DNA of 64,000 nt from Paenibacillus pabuli NBRC 13638 (GTDB taxonomy: Bacteria; Bacillota; Bacilli; Paenibacillales; Paenibacillaceae). This document shows positions 18,310 to 27,070 of this stretch, piece by piece. How positions within the stretch are numbered: the stretch's first letter is position 1; each line of letters starts with the position of its first letter. Both the position numbers and the translations under genes were made by a program. Location: positions 124,001 to 188,000 of the forward strand of contig NZ_BCNM01000001.1 in the NCBI RefSeq assembly GCF_001514495.1. Reading direction: 5' to 3'. The notes beneath the pieces were generated by a model. It searched no databases, had not been told where the DNA came from, and saw only the letters and a program-made list of their open reading frames with translations.

Positions 18310-18363
18310 GGGGAGGCACCCCAACAGAGGACTTTGTTCCTTTGTTGGGGTGCCTCCTTTTTT
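18310..18363 (+). terminator. Strong terminator or attenuator
   Basis: GGAGGCACCCCAACA pairs perfectly with TGTTGGGGTGCCTCC, followed by six T residues. It lies 94 bases after the esterase stop and just after a consensus promoter, so it could end either a short RNA or the upstream operon. Confidence 0.9.
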
Positions 18364-18388
18364 CGTGTGCAGAAAAGGAGAGCAGACG

Positions 18389-18979
18389 TTGAAGAAATCC
18401 CGAAAAGCTGTGAAAAAACAAGCCGAGCAACTGACCAAAGTGGTGCTGGCTTTTGCCTTGCTTTCACCTCAAGCCCTCATTGCTGAAAATCGGATACGAT
18501 ACTGATGCTTTCCACAGATTCAGCCATAACGGCTGTTGCCCCCATATTCCGACTTTTCCATCGTGACTTATAATGAGGCGGGAGATGGAGAGGTCATGCT
18601 TGTGCCTGAGTTTGAGACACTGCCAACCAATGAAGTCCGTGTTTCAGCGGTGGCTCAAGGAACAAGCAGTATTGTCCTGAGCTGGAAGCTGGAATCTTCG
18701 AATGAAACGGTGGTTCTCTCCTATAATGCACGTGAAATTTATCGGGGGATGGATGTGTCCGACTGGGCCAAGGAAGAGGTGGAAGAGCTTGCAGGAATGT
18801 ACATGCTTACCGGGTACAAAGACGGCAGTTTCCGGCCCATGCAGCATCTGAGCAGATCCGAGGCAGCGGCACTGATCTTCCGTTTGAACAAACTGATCCG
18901 CATTCTAGAAGAACAAGCTATGGAAGGAAACCAAACAAGTAAAGAGGCTGATACAGCGAAACGAGACAAAACGATCTAG
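18389..18979 (+). pseudogene. Degraded secreted protein with an SLH motif
   Basis: From TTG 18389 (GGAG at 18377-18380, eight bases upstream) an open frame encodes a signal-peptide-like start (LKKSRKAVKK, then VVLAFALLSPQALIAEN). It ends at TGA 18503, and a second in-frame stop is at 18527. The same frame then stays open to 18979 and encodes a protein-like stretch with an S-layer homology motif (WAKEEVEELAGMYMLTGYKDGSFRP and LSRSEAAALIFRL). Signal peptide and SLH region in one frame, split by two stops, suggest a decayed gene. Alternatively the TTG at 18536 starts a 147-residue cytosolic protein, which is unlikely for an SLH protein. Confidence 0.5.
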
Positions 18980-19105
18980 TTAAATCCACATATTTCATCA
19001 CCATTTCATCATCGCCAGCAGCAGCATTATCGGTTGTGCGACTTTTAATGTTATAATAGGTTGCCAATAGGATAAAAAAAGGGTAATGGACAGTGGTGAT
19101 GAATG

Positions 19106-19816
19106 ATGAATAACAAATTTATACGAATCTATGAAGATATTGCAGCACGAATCCGCGCCGCTGACATTCAAGCCGGATCGCTGCTGCCTTCGGAGCTGGA
19201 TTTGGCTGAGAGCTACCAAACCTCCAGAGAAACCATCCGCAAAGCACTTAAAATGTTGTATGAAGAAGGATATATCCAGAAAATCCAGGGTAAAGGCTCC
19301 ATCGTTCTGGATATCCGCAAAATTGACTTTCCAATTTCGGGACTGGTCAGTTTCAAGGAGCTTGCCAAAAAAATGGGGCACCGAGCCCAAACGTATGTGA
19401 AGGTTTTTGAGGAACAACAGGTCGATCAGGCCTTGTACAAAAAGATTAATTTTGGTCTGAATGAACAGGTGTGGGAGATCCGGCGTGTACGCAAAGTGGA
19501 CGGAGTCCATGTTATTCTGGACAAGGACTATATTAGTCAGAAACTTATTCCCGGATTAAGCAAAGAAATATGCAATAATTCCATCTACGAGTACATTGAG
19601 GACGAGTTGGGACTGACCATCTCTTTTGCCAAAAAGGAAATTTTGGTGGAGGAGCCTACCGCTGAGGATCGGGAACTGCTCGATCTTGATGGATTCCATA
19701 ATGTTGTAGTCGTCAGAAGCCAGGTGTACCTGGAGGATGCCAGTCAATTCCAGTACACGGAGGCGAGGCATCGACCGGACAAGTTCAGATTTGTTGATTT
19801 TGCCCGGCGAAGATAA
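19106..19816 (+). CDS. treR: Trehalose operon repressor-type GntR regulator
   Basis: A 236-residue GntR/HutC-family regulator with an N-terminal winged helix (LPSELDLAESYQTSRETIRKALKML) and a C-terminal UTRA ligand domain. It is close to B. subtilis TreR along its length, including FPISGLVSFKELA, ICNNSIYEYIEDELGL, ELLDLDGFHNVVVV and the C-terminal DKFRFVDFARR. TreR senses trehalose-6-phosphate. The treP and treA targets are not in the window, so this is an orphan regulator here. ATG 19106 fits the GGTGAT site better than ATG 19103. An extended -10 (TGT-TATAAT, 19052-19057) precedes it. Confidence 0.88.
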   Translation: MNNKFIRIYEDIAARIRAADIQAGSLLPSELDLAESYQTSRETIRKALKMLYEEGYIQKIQGKGSIVLDIRKIDFPISGLVSFKELAKKMGHRAQTYVKVFEEQQVDQALYKKINFGLNEQVWEIRRVRKVDGVHVILDKDYISQKLIPGLSKEICNNSIYEYIEDELGLTISFAKKEILVEEPTAEDRELLDLDGFHNVVVVRSQVYLEDASQFQYTEARHRPDKFRFVDFARRR

Positions 19817-19837
19817 TGCACGCTATGATTTGTTAGT

Positions 19838-19885
19838 AAAGAGAGTACTTTTTCACTGTTTGGCAGTGAATGAAGTACTCTCTTT
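19838..19885 (+). terminator. Terminator of treR
   Basis: AAAGAGAGTACTT / AAGTACTCTCTTT with an inner TCACTG / CAGTGA stem: a long, near-perfect hairpin. Confidence 0.9.
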
Positions 19886-19995
19886 GTTATGGGGAAAATC
19901 CGAAGATCGTCCATCAAGAACCGTTTAATGTCAATGTTCTTCCTTCTTGCCTGAGCGTATGATCACCATATATACAAAGGCGAGGAGTGAGTGGA

Positions 19996-22900
19996 TTGAA
20001 TCACATAACAGTAGAACCCAAAGTTAAAGTGTGGGAAGAAGTCAGACATATTCCCACCTACGGTACAGGCAAGCCGGATCCCAATCCGATGTTTCTGGAA
20101 AAGCGAATCTACCAGGGAAGTTCGGGGAAGGTGTATCCGCTTCCGGTCATCGATCGTATCGAAGATGAAGTGACGGATCAAGCGTATCGAATCATTATTC
20201 TTGAAAATGAGTATGTACGCATTGAGATGATGCCGGAACTGGGGGGTCGCATTTATCGTGCGCTTGATCGTACGAACCATTACGATTTTGTTTACTACAA
20301 TCGGGTCATCAAACCCGCTCTGGTAGGTCTTGCTGGACCCTGGATCTCGGGAGGCATTGAATTCAATTGGCCCCAGCACCATCGACCCAATACATTTGGT
20401 CCGGTAGATTGTACATTTTCGAGCAATGACGATGGGAGCGCTACCGTATGGATTGGTGAAATAGATCGTATGTACGGTACGAAGATGACCGCCGGATTTA
20501 CGCTCTATCCTGGCAAAGCCTATCTGGAGATTAATGCCGAAGTATATAATCGTACCCCTGAGCCTCAAACCTTTCTGTGGTGGGCAAATCCGGCTGTCGC
20601 CGTAAATGATCATACGCAATCGGTGTTTCCGCCGGATGTGACGGCTGTGCTGGATCATGGGAAACGGGATGTGTCACGCTTCCCTATTGCTACAGGGACG
20701 TATTACAAGATGGACTATTCCGAAGGTGTCGATATCTCACGTTACAAAAATATACCGGTTCCAACATCGTACATGGCATACAAATCGGATTATAATTTTG
20801 TGGGCGGTTACGATCATGATGTTCAGGCAGGATTGTTGCATGTAGCCAACCATCATGTATCTCCAGGCAAAAAGCAGTGGACATGGGGAAATGGTACTTT
20901 TGGGCAGGCATGGGATCGTCAACTCACGGATGAGGATGGACCGTACATTGAATTGATGACAGGTGTATTTACGGATAACCAGCCGGATTTTACTTGGCTG
21001 CAGCCTTATGAGAGCAAATCGTTTTCCCAGTATTTTATGCCCTACAAAGGGGTTGGCATGGTCAAAAATGCTACGATTGATGCGGCTGTAAATCTGGAGC
21101 GTGATGAGGAAACGGGGCGATTCGTTGTAAGTGTATATGCAACTTCAGTGTTTGCCCATGCGGTGATTGAACTGAAAGGGGCAGCTACCGTGTATCTAAG
21201 CGAAAAATGTACCCTTTCACCAACCCAATTATATAAGAATTCATTCCAATGGAGTGGTGAGGAGGACTGGCATCAGTTGATGGTAACTGTTCGTGCCGCG
21301 GATGGAAGGCTGCTCGTTTCCTATCAGCCTGAACCGGCTGGTCTGAACGAAGTGCCGGAAGCAGCCAAACCACTCCCTCTGCCTTCCGAGATCAGGACCA
21401 ACGAACAGCTCTACTTGGCAGGTCTTCATCTTGAGCAATACCGGCATGCCACCTATGAACCAGAGTCTTACTATTTGGAAGGGTTGAAGCGTGATCCAGG
21501 TGATATCCGTCATAATATTGCGTATGGCACATTGTTGCTGCGAAGAGGCTCGTTTCGGGAGGCAGAGGTTTATTTTCGCCAAGCTGTGCAATCGCTCTCG
21601 TGGAAAAATACAAATCCGTATGACAGTGAGGCCTTCTATCAGCTTGGTCTTTGTTTGAAGCTGCAAGGGAGACATCATGAAGCGTACAAAGCCCTATATA
21701 AAGCAGTCTGGTCTGCACAGTATCAGGATAGCGGATATTTACTGCTTGCACAGATCGATACAGCGGAAAATAACGAGTTAGAAGCATTGGAACTCGTCGA
21801 ACGTTCGCTGATCCGTAATACCAGAAACTATAAGGCACGCCATCTGAAGGTGGCTTTGTTGCGCAGGACGGGCCGAGAGCAGCAGGCGATGCAGTACGCT
21901 CGCGTGACCCTGGGACTGGACCCGATTGATTTTGGAGCCGCTTATGAGTTGGTTCTGTTATATAGTGAAACGTCTTCACTTGCAGATTACGAAAAGGCGA
22001 GCCAAGCTATCTCTTATTTCAAAAAGCTCATGCGTGGGGATGTCCATAATTATATGAATGTGGCTGCAGATTACGCTGAAAGCGGATTGTGGCATGAAGC
22101 GCTAGGAGTACTTGCTTATTATGTATCCGAAGCAGAGCAAGTGTACCCGATGGTGTATTACACTCATGCATATCTGCACCGTAAGGCGGGTGACTCCGAA
22201 CAAGCGTTGTCATGCCAACATCAAGGGAAAGCTGCCAGGCCGGATTATTGTTTTCCGAACAGTCTGTTTGAACTGCTTGTGCTGCTGGATTCGCTTATTG
22301 CTGATCCGTCCGATGCCCGCGCTCATTATTATGTGGGGAATTGGCTATATGATAAAAAACGATACAAGGATGCCATTACCCATTGGGAAACCTCCCGCGA
22401 GGTCGATCCCACATATTCTACAGTACATCGAAACCTGGGACTGGCGTATTATAACAAGCTTCATCAGTCTGATGATGCACTGGTATCCCTGAAGGAAGCT
22501 TTTCGCCTGAATCCCGGGGATGCCCGGATCTTCTACGAGCTGGATCAACTGTACAAAAAAAGGGGCAGCTCCTGTGAGCAACGAATCGCATGGTTGGAAC
22601 AGCATATGGATCTCATTCATTTCCGTGATGATTTGTACATCGAGTGGGTTACATTGCTGAACATGCAAGGACGACATCAGGAGGCGTGGAATGCACTTCA
22701 ACATAGACATTTTCATCCCTGGGAAGGCGGAGAAGGCAAGGTCACCGGACAATATGTTATGGCTCTTACTGAACTGGCGAAGCAACATCTGGCGAAGAAA
22801 CAACCCGAACAAGCAGTGGAGTTGCTGAAAAAATCATTGATTTATCCGCATCATTTGGGTGAAGGGAAACTGGAGGGTGTAGGGGACAATCCGGTGTACT

Positions 22901-23334
22901 TCTATCTTGGTTGTGGTTATGAACAGATGGGCAATGCCCAGGCAGCCAAAGAGAATTATCTGAGAGCTTCCGTCGGGCAGGACGAACCTGCAAGTGCCAT
23001 GTTTTATAACGACCAGCCGCCTGAATGGATCTATTATCAGGGTCTGGCCTGGGAACGAATGGGGAATGCAAAGGAAGCAAAGCGTCGATTTAACAAGCTG
23101 ATTGATTATGCGGAGAGACATATGCATGACCATATCAGAATGGATTATTTTGCTGTATCCCTGCCGGATTTTCTGGTCTTTGAGGATAATCTGGATCAAC
23201 GAAACGAGGAGCACTGTCGATATATGCGAGCCCTGGGACTGCTTGGCCTTGGACGTAAAGAAGAAGCGAAGCTTGAATTGGAACGAGTGCTTGAACTGAA
23301 TCCGAATCATCAAGGAGCATATGTGCACAGGTAA
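19996..23334 (+). CDS. Large DUF5107 and tetratricopeptide-repeat protein
   Basis: About 1112 residues. The first third matches DUF5107 (PF17128), a beta-sandwich related to galactose-mutarotase-like folds: ENEYVRIEMMPELGGRIYRALDRT, GGIEFNWPQHHRP and FLWWANPAVAVND carry the aromatic and acidic residues typical of a sugar-binding site. From about residue 480 on the chain is a run of TPR-like helix pairs (for example GDIRHNIAYGTLLLRRGSFREAEVYF and VHRNLGLAYYNKLHQSDDALVSLKEAF). No signal peptide is seen. TTG 19996 has GAGGAGTG 7 bases upstream; GTG 19987 overlaps that site. The function is unknown; a cytosolic glycoside-acting role is plausible. Confidence 0.83.
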   Translation: MNHITVEPKVKVWEEVRHIPTYGTGKPDPNPMFLEKRIYQGSSGKVYPLPVIDRIEDEVTDQAYRIIILENEYVRIEMMPELGGRIYRALDRTNHYDFVYYNRVIKPALVGLAGPWISGGIEFNWPQHHRPNTFGPVDCTFSSNDDGSATVWIGEIDRMYGTKMTAGFTLYPGKAYLEINAEVYNRTPEPQTFLWWANPAVAVNDHTQSVFPPDVTAVLDHGKRDVSRFPIATGTYYKMDYSEGVDISRYKNIPVPTSYMAYKSDYNFVGGYDHDVQAGLLHVANHHVSPGKKQWTWGNGTFGQAWDRQLTDEDGPYIELMTGVFTDNQPDFTWLQPYESKSFSQYFMPYKGVGMVKNATIDAAVNLERDEETGRFVVSVYATSVFAHAVIELKGAATVYLSEKCTLSPTQLYKNSFQWSGEEDWHQLMVTVRAADGRLLVSYQPEPAGLNEVPEAAKPLPLPSEIRTNEQLYLAGLHLEQYRHATYEPESYYLEGLKRDPGDIRHNIAYGTLLLRRGSFREAEVYFRQAVQSLSWKNTNPYDSEAFYQLGLCLKLQGRHHEAYKALYKAVWSAQYQDSGYLLLAQIDTAENNELEALELVERSLIRNTRNYKARHLKVALLRRTGREQQAMQYARVTLGLDPIDFGAAYELVLLYSETSSLADYEKASQAISYFKKLMRGDVHNYMNVAADYAESGLWHEALGVLAYYVSEAEQVYPMVYYTHAYLHRKAGDSEQALSCQHQGKAARPDYCFPNSLFELLVLLDSLIADPSDARAHYYVGNWLYDKKRYKDAITHWETSREVDPTYSTVHRNLGLAYYNKLHQSDDALVSLKEAFRLNPGDARIFYELDQLYKKRGSSCEQRIAWLEQHMDLIHFRDDLYIEWVTLLNMQGRHQEAWNALQHRHFHPWEGGEGKVTGQYVMALTELAKQHLAKKQPEQAVELLKKSLIYPHHLGEGKLEGVGDNPVYFYLGCGYEQMGNAQAAKENYLRASVGQDEPASAMFYNDQPPEWIYYQGLAWERMGNAKEAKRRFNKLIDYAERHMHDHIRMDYFAVSLPDFLVFEDNLDQRNEEHCRYMRALGLLGLGRKEEAKLELERVLELNPNHQGAYVHR

Positions 23335-23374
23335 ACGTTTTATTGAAATCAATGAGCCAGGAGGAGATAGATCC

Positions 23375-23484
23375 ATGAATAAAAATGTTGCAGGCAGCCA
23401 TATTCATCATCGGTTGCTGACGGTGTGGAGATCGGAACGTTCAATAAAATCCAGTTCGTGCCACATTACCGAATAGAATTATGA
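23375..23484 (+). pseudogene. Remnant of a small or truncated gene
   Basis: AGGAGGAGAT and ATG 23375 open a 33-codon frame (MNKNVAGSHIHHR) ending at 23476. From about 23413 another frame reads VADGVEIGTFNKIQFVPHYRIEL and stops at 23484; this looks like a natural protein C terminus. A strong ribosome binding site with N- and C-terminal pieces in different frames suggests a gene that lost its middle. The family was not recognised. Confidence 0.35.
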
Positions 23485-23542
23485 TGTGATAATTAGGGGA
23501 GACAAGTAGAAGAAACAAGAGAATTACCCTGGCTCTTTCTCT

Positions 23543-23571
23543 AGACTCATTCTGAGAGAAGGAGTCTTTTT
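23543..23571 (+). terminator. Probable terminator of the DUF5107 unit
   Basis: AGACTC / GAGTCT hairpin followed by TTTTT. Confidence 0.6.
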
Positions 23572-23609
23572 GTGTTCAGAAATAACTTCCTGATCATGGT
23601 AAAAAATAC

Positions 23610-23638
23610 TTGACCGGTAAGCGCTTTCATTTTATTAT
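23610..23638 (+). promoter_or_regulatory. Mannanase promoter with a cre (CcpA) site in the spacer
   Basis: TTGACC (23610-23615), 17-base spacer, TATTAT (23633-23638). The spacer holds GGTAAGCGCTTTCA (23616-23629), one base off the cre consensus. A bound CcpA there would block polymerase, giving catabolite repression. Confidence 0.75.
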
Positions 23639-23812
23639 GAGTTCATAACCTTATCGTTAAGGTAAATTAAGTTAAATAAAAACTGACTATAATCCTCATT
23701 TGATTCTAAGTTTTACTTTATTTTTTTGCGTTAATAGTTTCAATTTTAGTTAACTTATTGCCTTGAGCAGGGTTAATTGAAATAAATTAAAAAATGTAGG
23801 AGGTTCTAACGA

Positions 23813-24793
23813 ATGGTCAAGTTGCAAAAGGGTACGATCATCACCGTCATTGCTGCGCTCATTTTGGTTATGTTGGGAAGTGCTGCACCCAAAGCTTCTG
23901 CTGCTGCTGGTTTTTATGTAAGCGGTAACAAGTTGTATGACTCTACGGGTAAAGCTTTTGTCATGCGGGGCGTCAACCACAGTCATACCTGGTTCAAGAA
24001 CGATCTAAACACAGCGATACCCGCCATTGCAAAAACAGGTGCGAACACGGTACGTATTGTGCTCTCCAATGGGACGCAATATACCAAAGATGATTTGAAC
24101 GCCGTTAAAAACATAATCAACCTGGTGAGTCAGAACAAAATGATCGCAGTGCTCGAAGTACATGATGCAACTGGTAAAGATGACTACAATTCGTTGGATG
24201 CAGCAGTCAACTACTGGATTAGCATCAAGGAAGCTCTGATTGGCAAGGAAGACCGCGTTATCGTCAATATTGCCAATGAATGGTACGGGACCTGGAACGG
24301 CAGTGCCTGGGCTGACGGGTACAAAAAAGCAATTCCGAAACTGAGAAATGCCGGCATTAAAAATACATTAATTGTAGATGCAGCTGGCTGGGGCCAATAT
24401 CCGCAATCTATTGTGGACTATGGTCAAAGTGTTTTTGCAGCAGATGCCCAGAAAAATACGGTTTTCTCCATTCACATGTATGAATATGCAGGTAAAGATG
24501 CCGCAACGGTCAAAGCCAACATGGAAAACGTGCTGAACAAAGGTTTGGCCCTGATCATCGGTGAGTTTGGTGGATACCACACCAATGGGGACGTCGATGA
24601 ATATGCAATCATGAAATACGGTCAGGAAAAAGGAGTAGGCTGGCTCGCATGGTCCTGGTATGGGAACAACTCCGATCTCAATTATCTGGATTTGGCTACA
24701 GGTCCAAACGGAACTTTAACAAGCTTTGGCAACACGGTGGTTTATGACACGTATGGAATTAAAAACACTTCGGTAAAAGCAGGGATCTATTAA
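23813..24793 (+). CDS. Secreted GH5 mannan endo-1,4-beta-mannosidase
   Basis: A 326-residue secreted enzyme. Its signal peptide (basic start, then IITVIAALILVMLGSAAP, cleavage likely after ASA near residue 31) leads into a single GH5 catalytic domain. The GH5_8 bacterial mannanase pattern is clear: GFYVSGNKLYDSTGKAFVMRG at the start, acid/base Glu in NIANEWYG near residue 157, and nucleophile Glu in IIGEFGG near 252. It cleaves internal beta-1,4 bonds in mannan or glucomannan outside the cell. There is no carbohydrate-binding module. The cre site in its promoter predicts CcpA repression; the leader is about 170 nt. Confidence 0.92.
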   Translation: MVKLQKGTIITVIAALILVMLGSAAPKASAAAGFYVSGNKLYDSTGKAFVMRGVNHSHTWFKNDLNTAIPAIAKTGANTVRIVLSNGTQYTKDDLNAVKNIINLVSQNKMIAVLEVHDATGKDDYNSLDAAVNYWISIKEALIGKEDRVIVNIANEWYGTWNGSAWADGYKKAIPKLRNAGIKNTLIVDAAGWGQYPQSIVDYGQSVFAADAQKNTVFSIHMYEYAGKDAATVKANMENVLNKGLALIIGEFGGYHTNGDVDEYAIMKYGQEKGVGWLAWSWYGNNSDLNYLDLATGPNGTLTSFGNTVVYDTYGIKNTSVKAGIY

Positions 24794-24821
24794 TAATCTC
24801 TATTAAATAGTGAGCTAAGGG

Positions 24822-24852
24822 CACCTTGACGAATTCGTCAGGGTGTTTTTTT
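24822..24852 (+). terminator. Terminator of the mannanase gene
   Basis: CACC-T-TGACGAATTCGTCA-G-GGTG hairpin followed by seven T residues. Confidence 0.9.
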
Positions 24853-24909
24853 GAAAAGAGGATCATCCGCATAATAACCTTTTGAATTTTTCCGTTTATT
24901 TTTAAAATC

Positions 24910-24928
24910 TTTTGTTTCCAAAACAAAA
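24910..24928 (+). promoter_or_regulatory. Palindromic operator of the rhamnose operon
   Basis: TTTTGTTT-CCA-AAACAAAA is a perfect 8-bp dyad with a 3-base centre, 55 bp before the first gene and just upstream of a -10-like GATAAACT. It is the likely binding site of an unseen rhamnose regulator. Confidence 0.55.
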
Positions 24929-24982
24929 CAAAGATGATAAACTCGGATTAGGAATAAAACAAACATTATCGGAGGGGAACAA

Positions 24983-27052
24983 ATGGTACAGAGTTTATGG
25001 GATTCAGCGCAGGCTTCGGAGAAAACAACAGGGCTGGAACAATTGGTCTACCGATCCAATCTGATTGGCGCAGACCGCCGTGTATGTAATATTTTCGGAG
25101 GCAATACGTCTACCAAAACGACGGTGAAAGATTTTCGCGGCCGTGATATAGAAGTGATGTATGTAAAAGGCAGCGGGTCTGACCTGGCTTCCATGCAGGC
25201 GAAGCATTTTACAGGCCTTGGACTGGAAGACATTCGTCCACTGATTGAGCGTGAGTCGATGACGGATGAAGAGATGGTCGAATATCTGGGGCATTGTATG
25301 ATCGATTCCAAGCATCCACGTGCTTCCATTGAGACATTGCTGCATGCATTCCTTCCATATAAACATGTGGACCATACCCATCCGGATGCGATTATTAGTC
25401 TGTGTTGTGCAGATAATGGAAAGGAACTGGCGAAAGAGATTTACGGGGATCGATTTGTATGGGTTCCTTATGTGCGTCCCGGATTCACACTATCCAAGAT
25501 GATTGCTGAAAGCGTATTCTCGAATCCGAATGCCGAACTGGTTCTGATGGAAAAACACGGACTTGTGACTTGGGGAGAAACATCCGAAGAATGTTACGCA
25601 CAGACGATCAAAATGATTAATGAAGCGGAAGCTTTCATCGAAGCACGTGTTGACGAAGGAAGCCTGTTTGGCGGAGAGAAACATCCTGCGCTTGAGGCAG
25701 AAGTTCGCCGTCAGATCGTATCCAAAGTAATGCCGACCATTCGGGGAGCGGTATCCGATAGCAAAAAAATGATTCTGTCCTTTGACGATCAGGAGGATGT
25801 GCTTGCTTTTGTTGGTGGAGCGGACTCACCAAAACTGTCACAAGTGGGCGCGGCATGCCCGGATCATTTGGTTCATACCAAAGTGGTACCCCTGTTCATC
25901 GATTGGACACCGGACGCGGAAGATATCGAGGGACTGAAAGCCAAGCTGGTCGAAGGCGTAACAGCCTACAAAGAGCAGTATCAACAATACTTTGAGAGCA
26001 ACAAAAATGACGGTGACGTGATGTTCGAAGCTGCACCTCGCGTCATTCTCATCCCGGGTGTGGGCATGATCAACACAGGCAAGAGTTGGGCACTGTCCCA
26101 GGTAAGCGGGGCATTGTATCATAGAGCCATTGCCGTGATGCGCGGTGCGACAAGTCTGGGCCAATTCGTATCGCTCAGCGCCAATGAATCCTACAATGTA
26201 GAGTACTGGCCGCTTGAGCTTTACAAGTTATCCCTTGCCCCTGCAGAGACTGAGTTTTCCCGCAAAGTGGCGTTTATTACCGGGGGGGCCGGTGGAATTG
26301 GAAGTGAAACGGCACGCCGATTGGTATCCGAAGGGGCACACGTCGTTCTCGCGGACCTTAACCTTGAAGGAGCGCAGAAGGTAGCGCAGGAAATAAACGA
26401 TCAATATGGTGCCAATCGCGCATATGCATTGAAGATGGATGTGACCGATGAGGAAGCCGTGCAATCTGCGTACGCCGAAGTAGCTGTACAATATGGCGGC
26501 GTGGATATCATTGTAAACAATGCGGGTCTGGCTACCTCCAGCCCTTTTGACGAAACATCCTTGAAGGAATGGAATCTGAACATGAATGTGCTGGGTACGG
26601 GATACTTCCTCGTGGCCCGCGAAGCCTTCAAATTAATGAAACAGCAGGGAATTGGCGGAAGTATGGTATTTATCGGTTCCAAAAACTCGGTCTATGCAGG
26701 TAAGAGTGCCTCCGCCTATAGCTCGGCCAAAGCGCTCGAAGCTCATCTGGCACGCTGTATCGCGGCAGAAGGCGGAGAATACGGTATTCGTGTAAATACG
26801 ATTCTCCCGGATGCCATCCTGCAAGGTTCTGCGATCTGGAATGGGTCATGGAGAAATGAGCGTGCAGCAGCATATGGTATTGAACCCGATCAACTGGAAG
26901 AGTACTATCGTAAACGTACGACGTTGCTCGTTAATATTTATCCAAGAGACATTGCGGAAGGCATTGCCTTCTTTGCCTCTTCCAAATCGGAAAAAACGAC
27001 TGGCTGCATGATGACCATTGACGGCGGTGTTCCGGCAGCATTTACACGATAA
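24983..27052 (+). CDS. rhaEW: Bifunctional rhamnulose-1-phosphate aldolase / short-chain dehydrogenase
   Basis: A 689-residue fusion like B. subtilis RhaEW (YuxG). The N-terminal class II aldolase domain (to about residue 400) has the zinc ligands in HVDHTHPDA and EKHGLVTWGE. The C-terminal SDR domain (from about 425) has GGAGGIGSETA, NNAGLA and the YSSAKALE catalytic Tyr-x3-Lys. The aldolase splits rhamnulose-1-phosphate to dihydroxyacetone phosphate and L-lactaldehyde, and the SDR half oxidises lactaldehyde. CGGAGGGG precedes the ATG. rhaA follows 18 bases later; no rhamnulokinase gene is adjacent. Confidence 0.93.
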   Translation: MVQSLWDSAQASEKTTGLEQLVYRSNLIGADRRVCNIFGGNTSTKTTVKDFRGRDIEVMYVKGSGSDLASMQAKHFTGLGLEDIRPLIERESMTDEEMVEYLGHCMIDSKHPRASIETLLHAFLPYKHVDHTHPDAIISLCCADNGKELAKEIYGDRFVWVPYVRPGFTLSKMIAESVFSNPNAELVLMEKHGLVTWGETSEECYAQTIKMINEAEAFIEARVDEGSLFGGEKHPALEAEVRRQIVSKVMPTIRGAVSDSKKMILSFDDQEDVLAFVGGADSPKLSQVGAACPDHLVHTKVVPLFIDWTPDAEDIEGLKAKLVEGVTAYKEQYQQYFESNKNDGDVMFEAAPRVILIPGVGMINTGKSWALSQVSGALYHRAIAVMRGATSLGQFVSLSANESYNVEYWPLELYKLSLAPAETEFSRKVAFITGGAGGIGSETARRLVSEGAHVVLADLNLEGAQKVAQEINDQYGANRAYALKMDVTDEEAVQSAYAEVAVQYGGVDIIVNNAGLATSSPFDETSLKEWNLNMNVLGTGYFLVAREAFKLMKQQGIGGSMVFIGSKNSVYAGKSASAYSSAKALEAHLARCIAAEGGEYGIRVNTILPDAILQGSAIWNGSWRNERAAAYGIEPDQLEEYYRKRTTLLVNIYPRDIAEGIAFFASSKSEKTTGCMMTIDGGVPAAFTR

Positions 27053-27070
27053 TAAGGAGGGTTCTCACAC

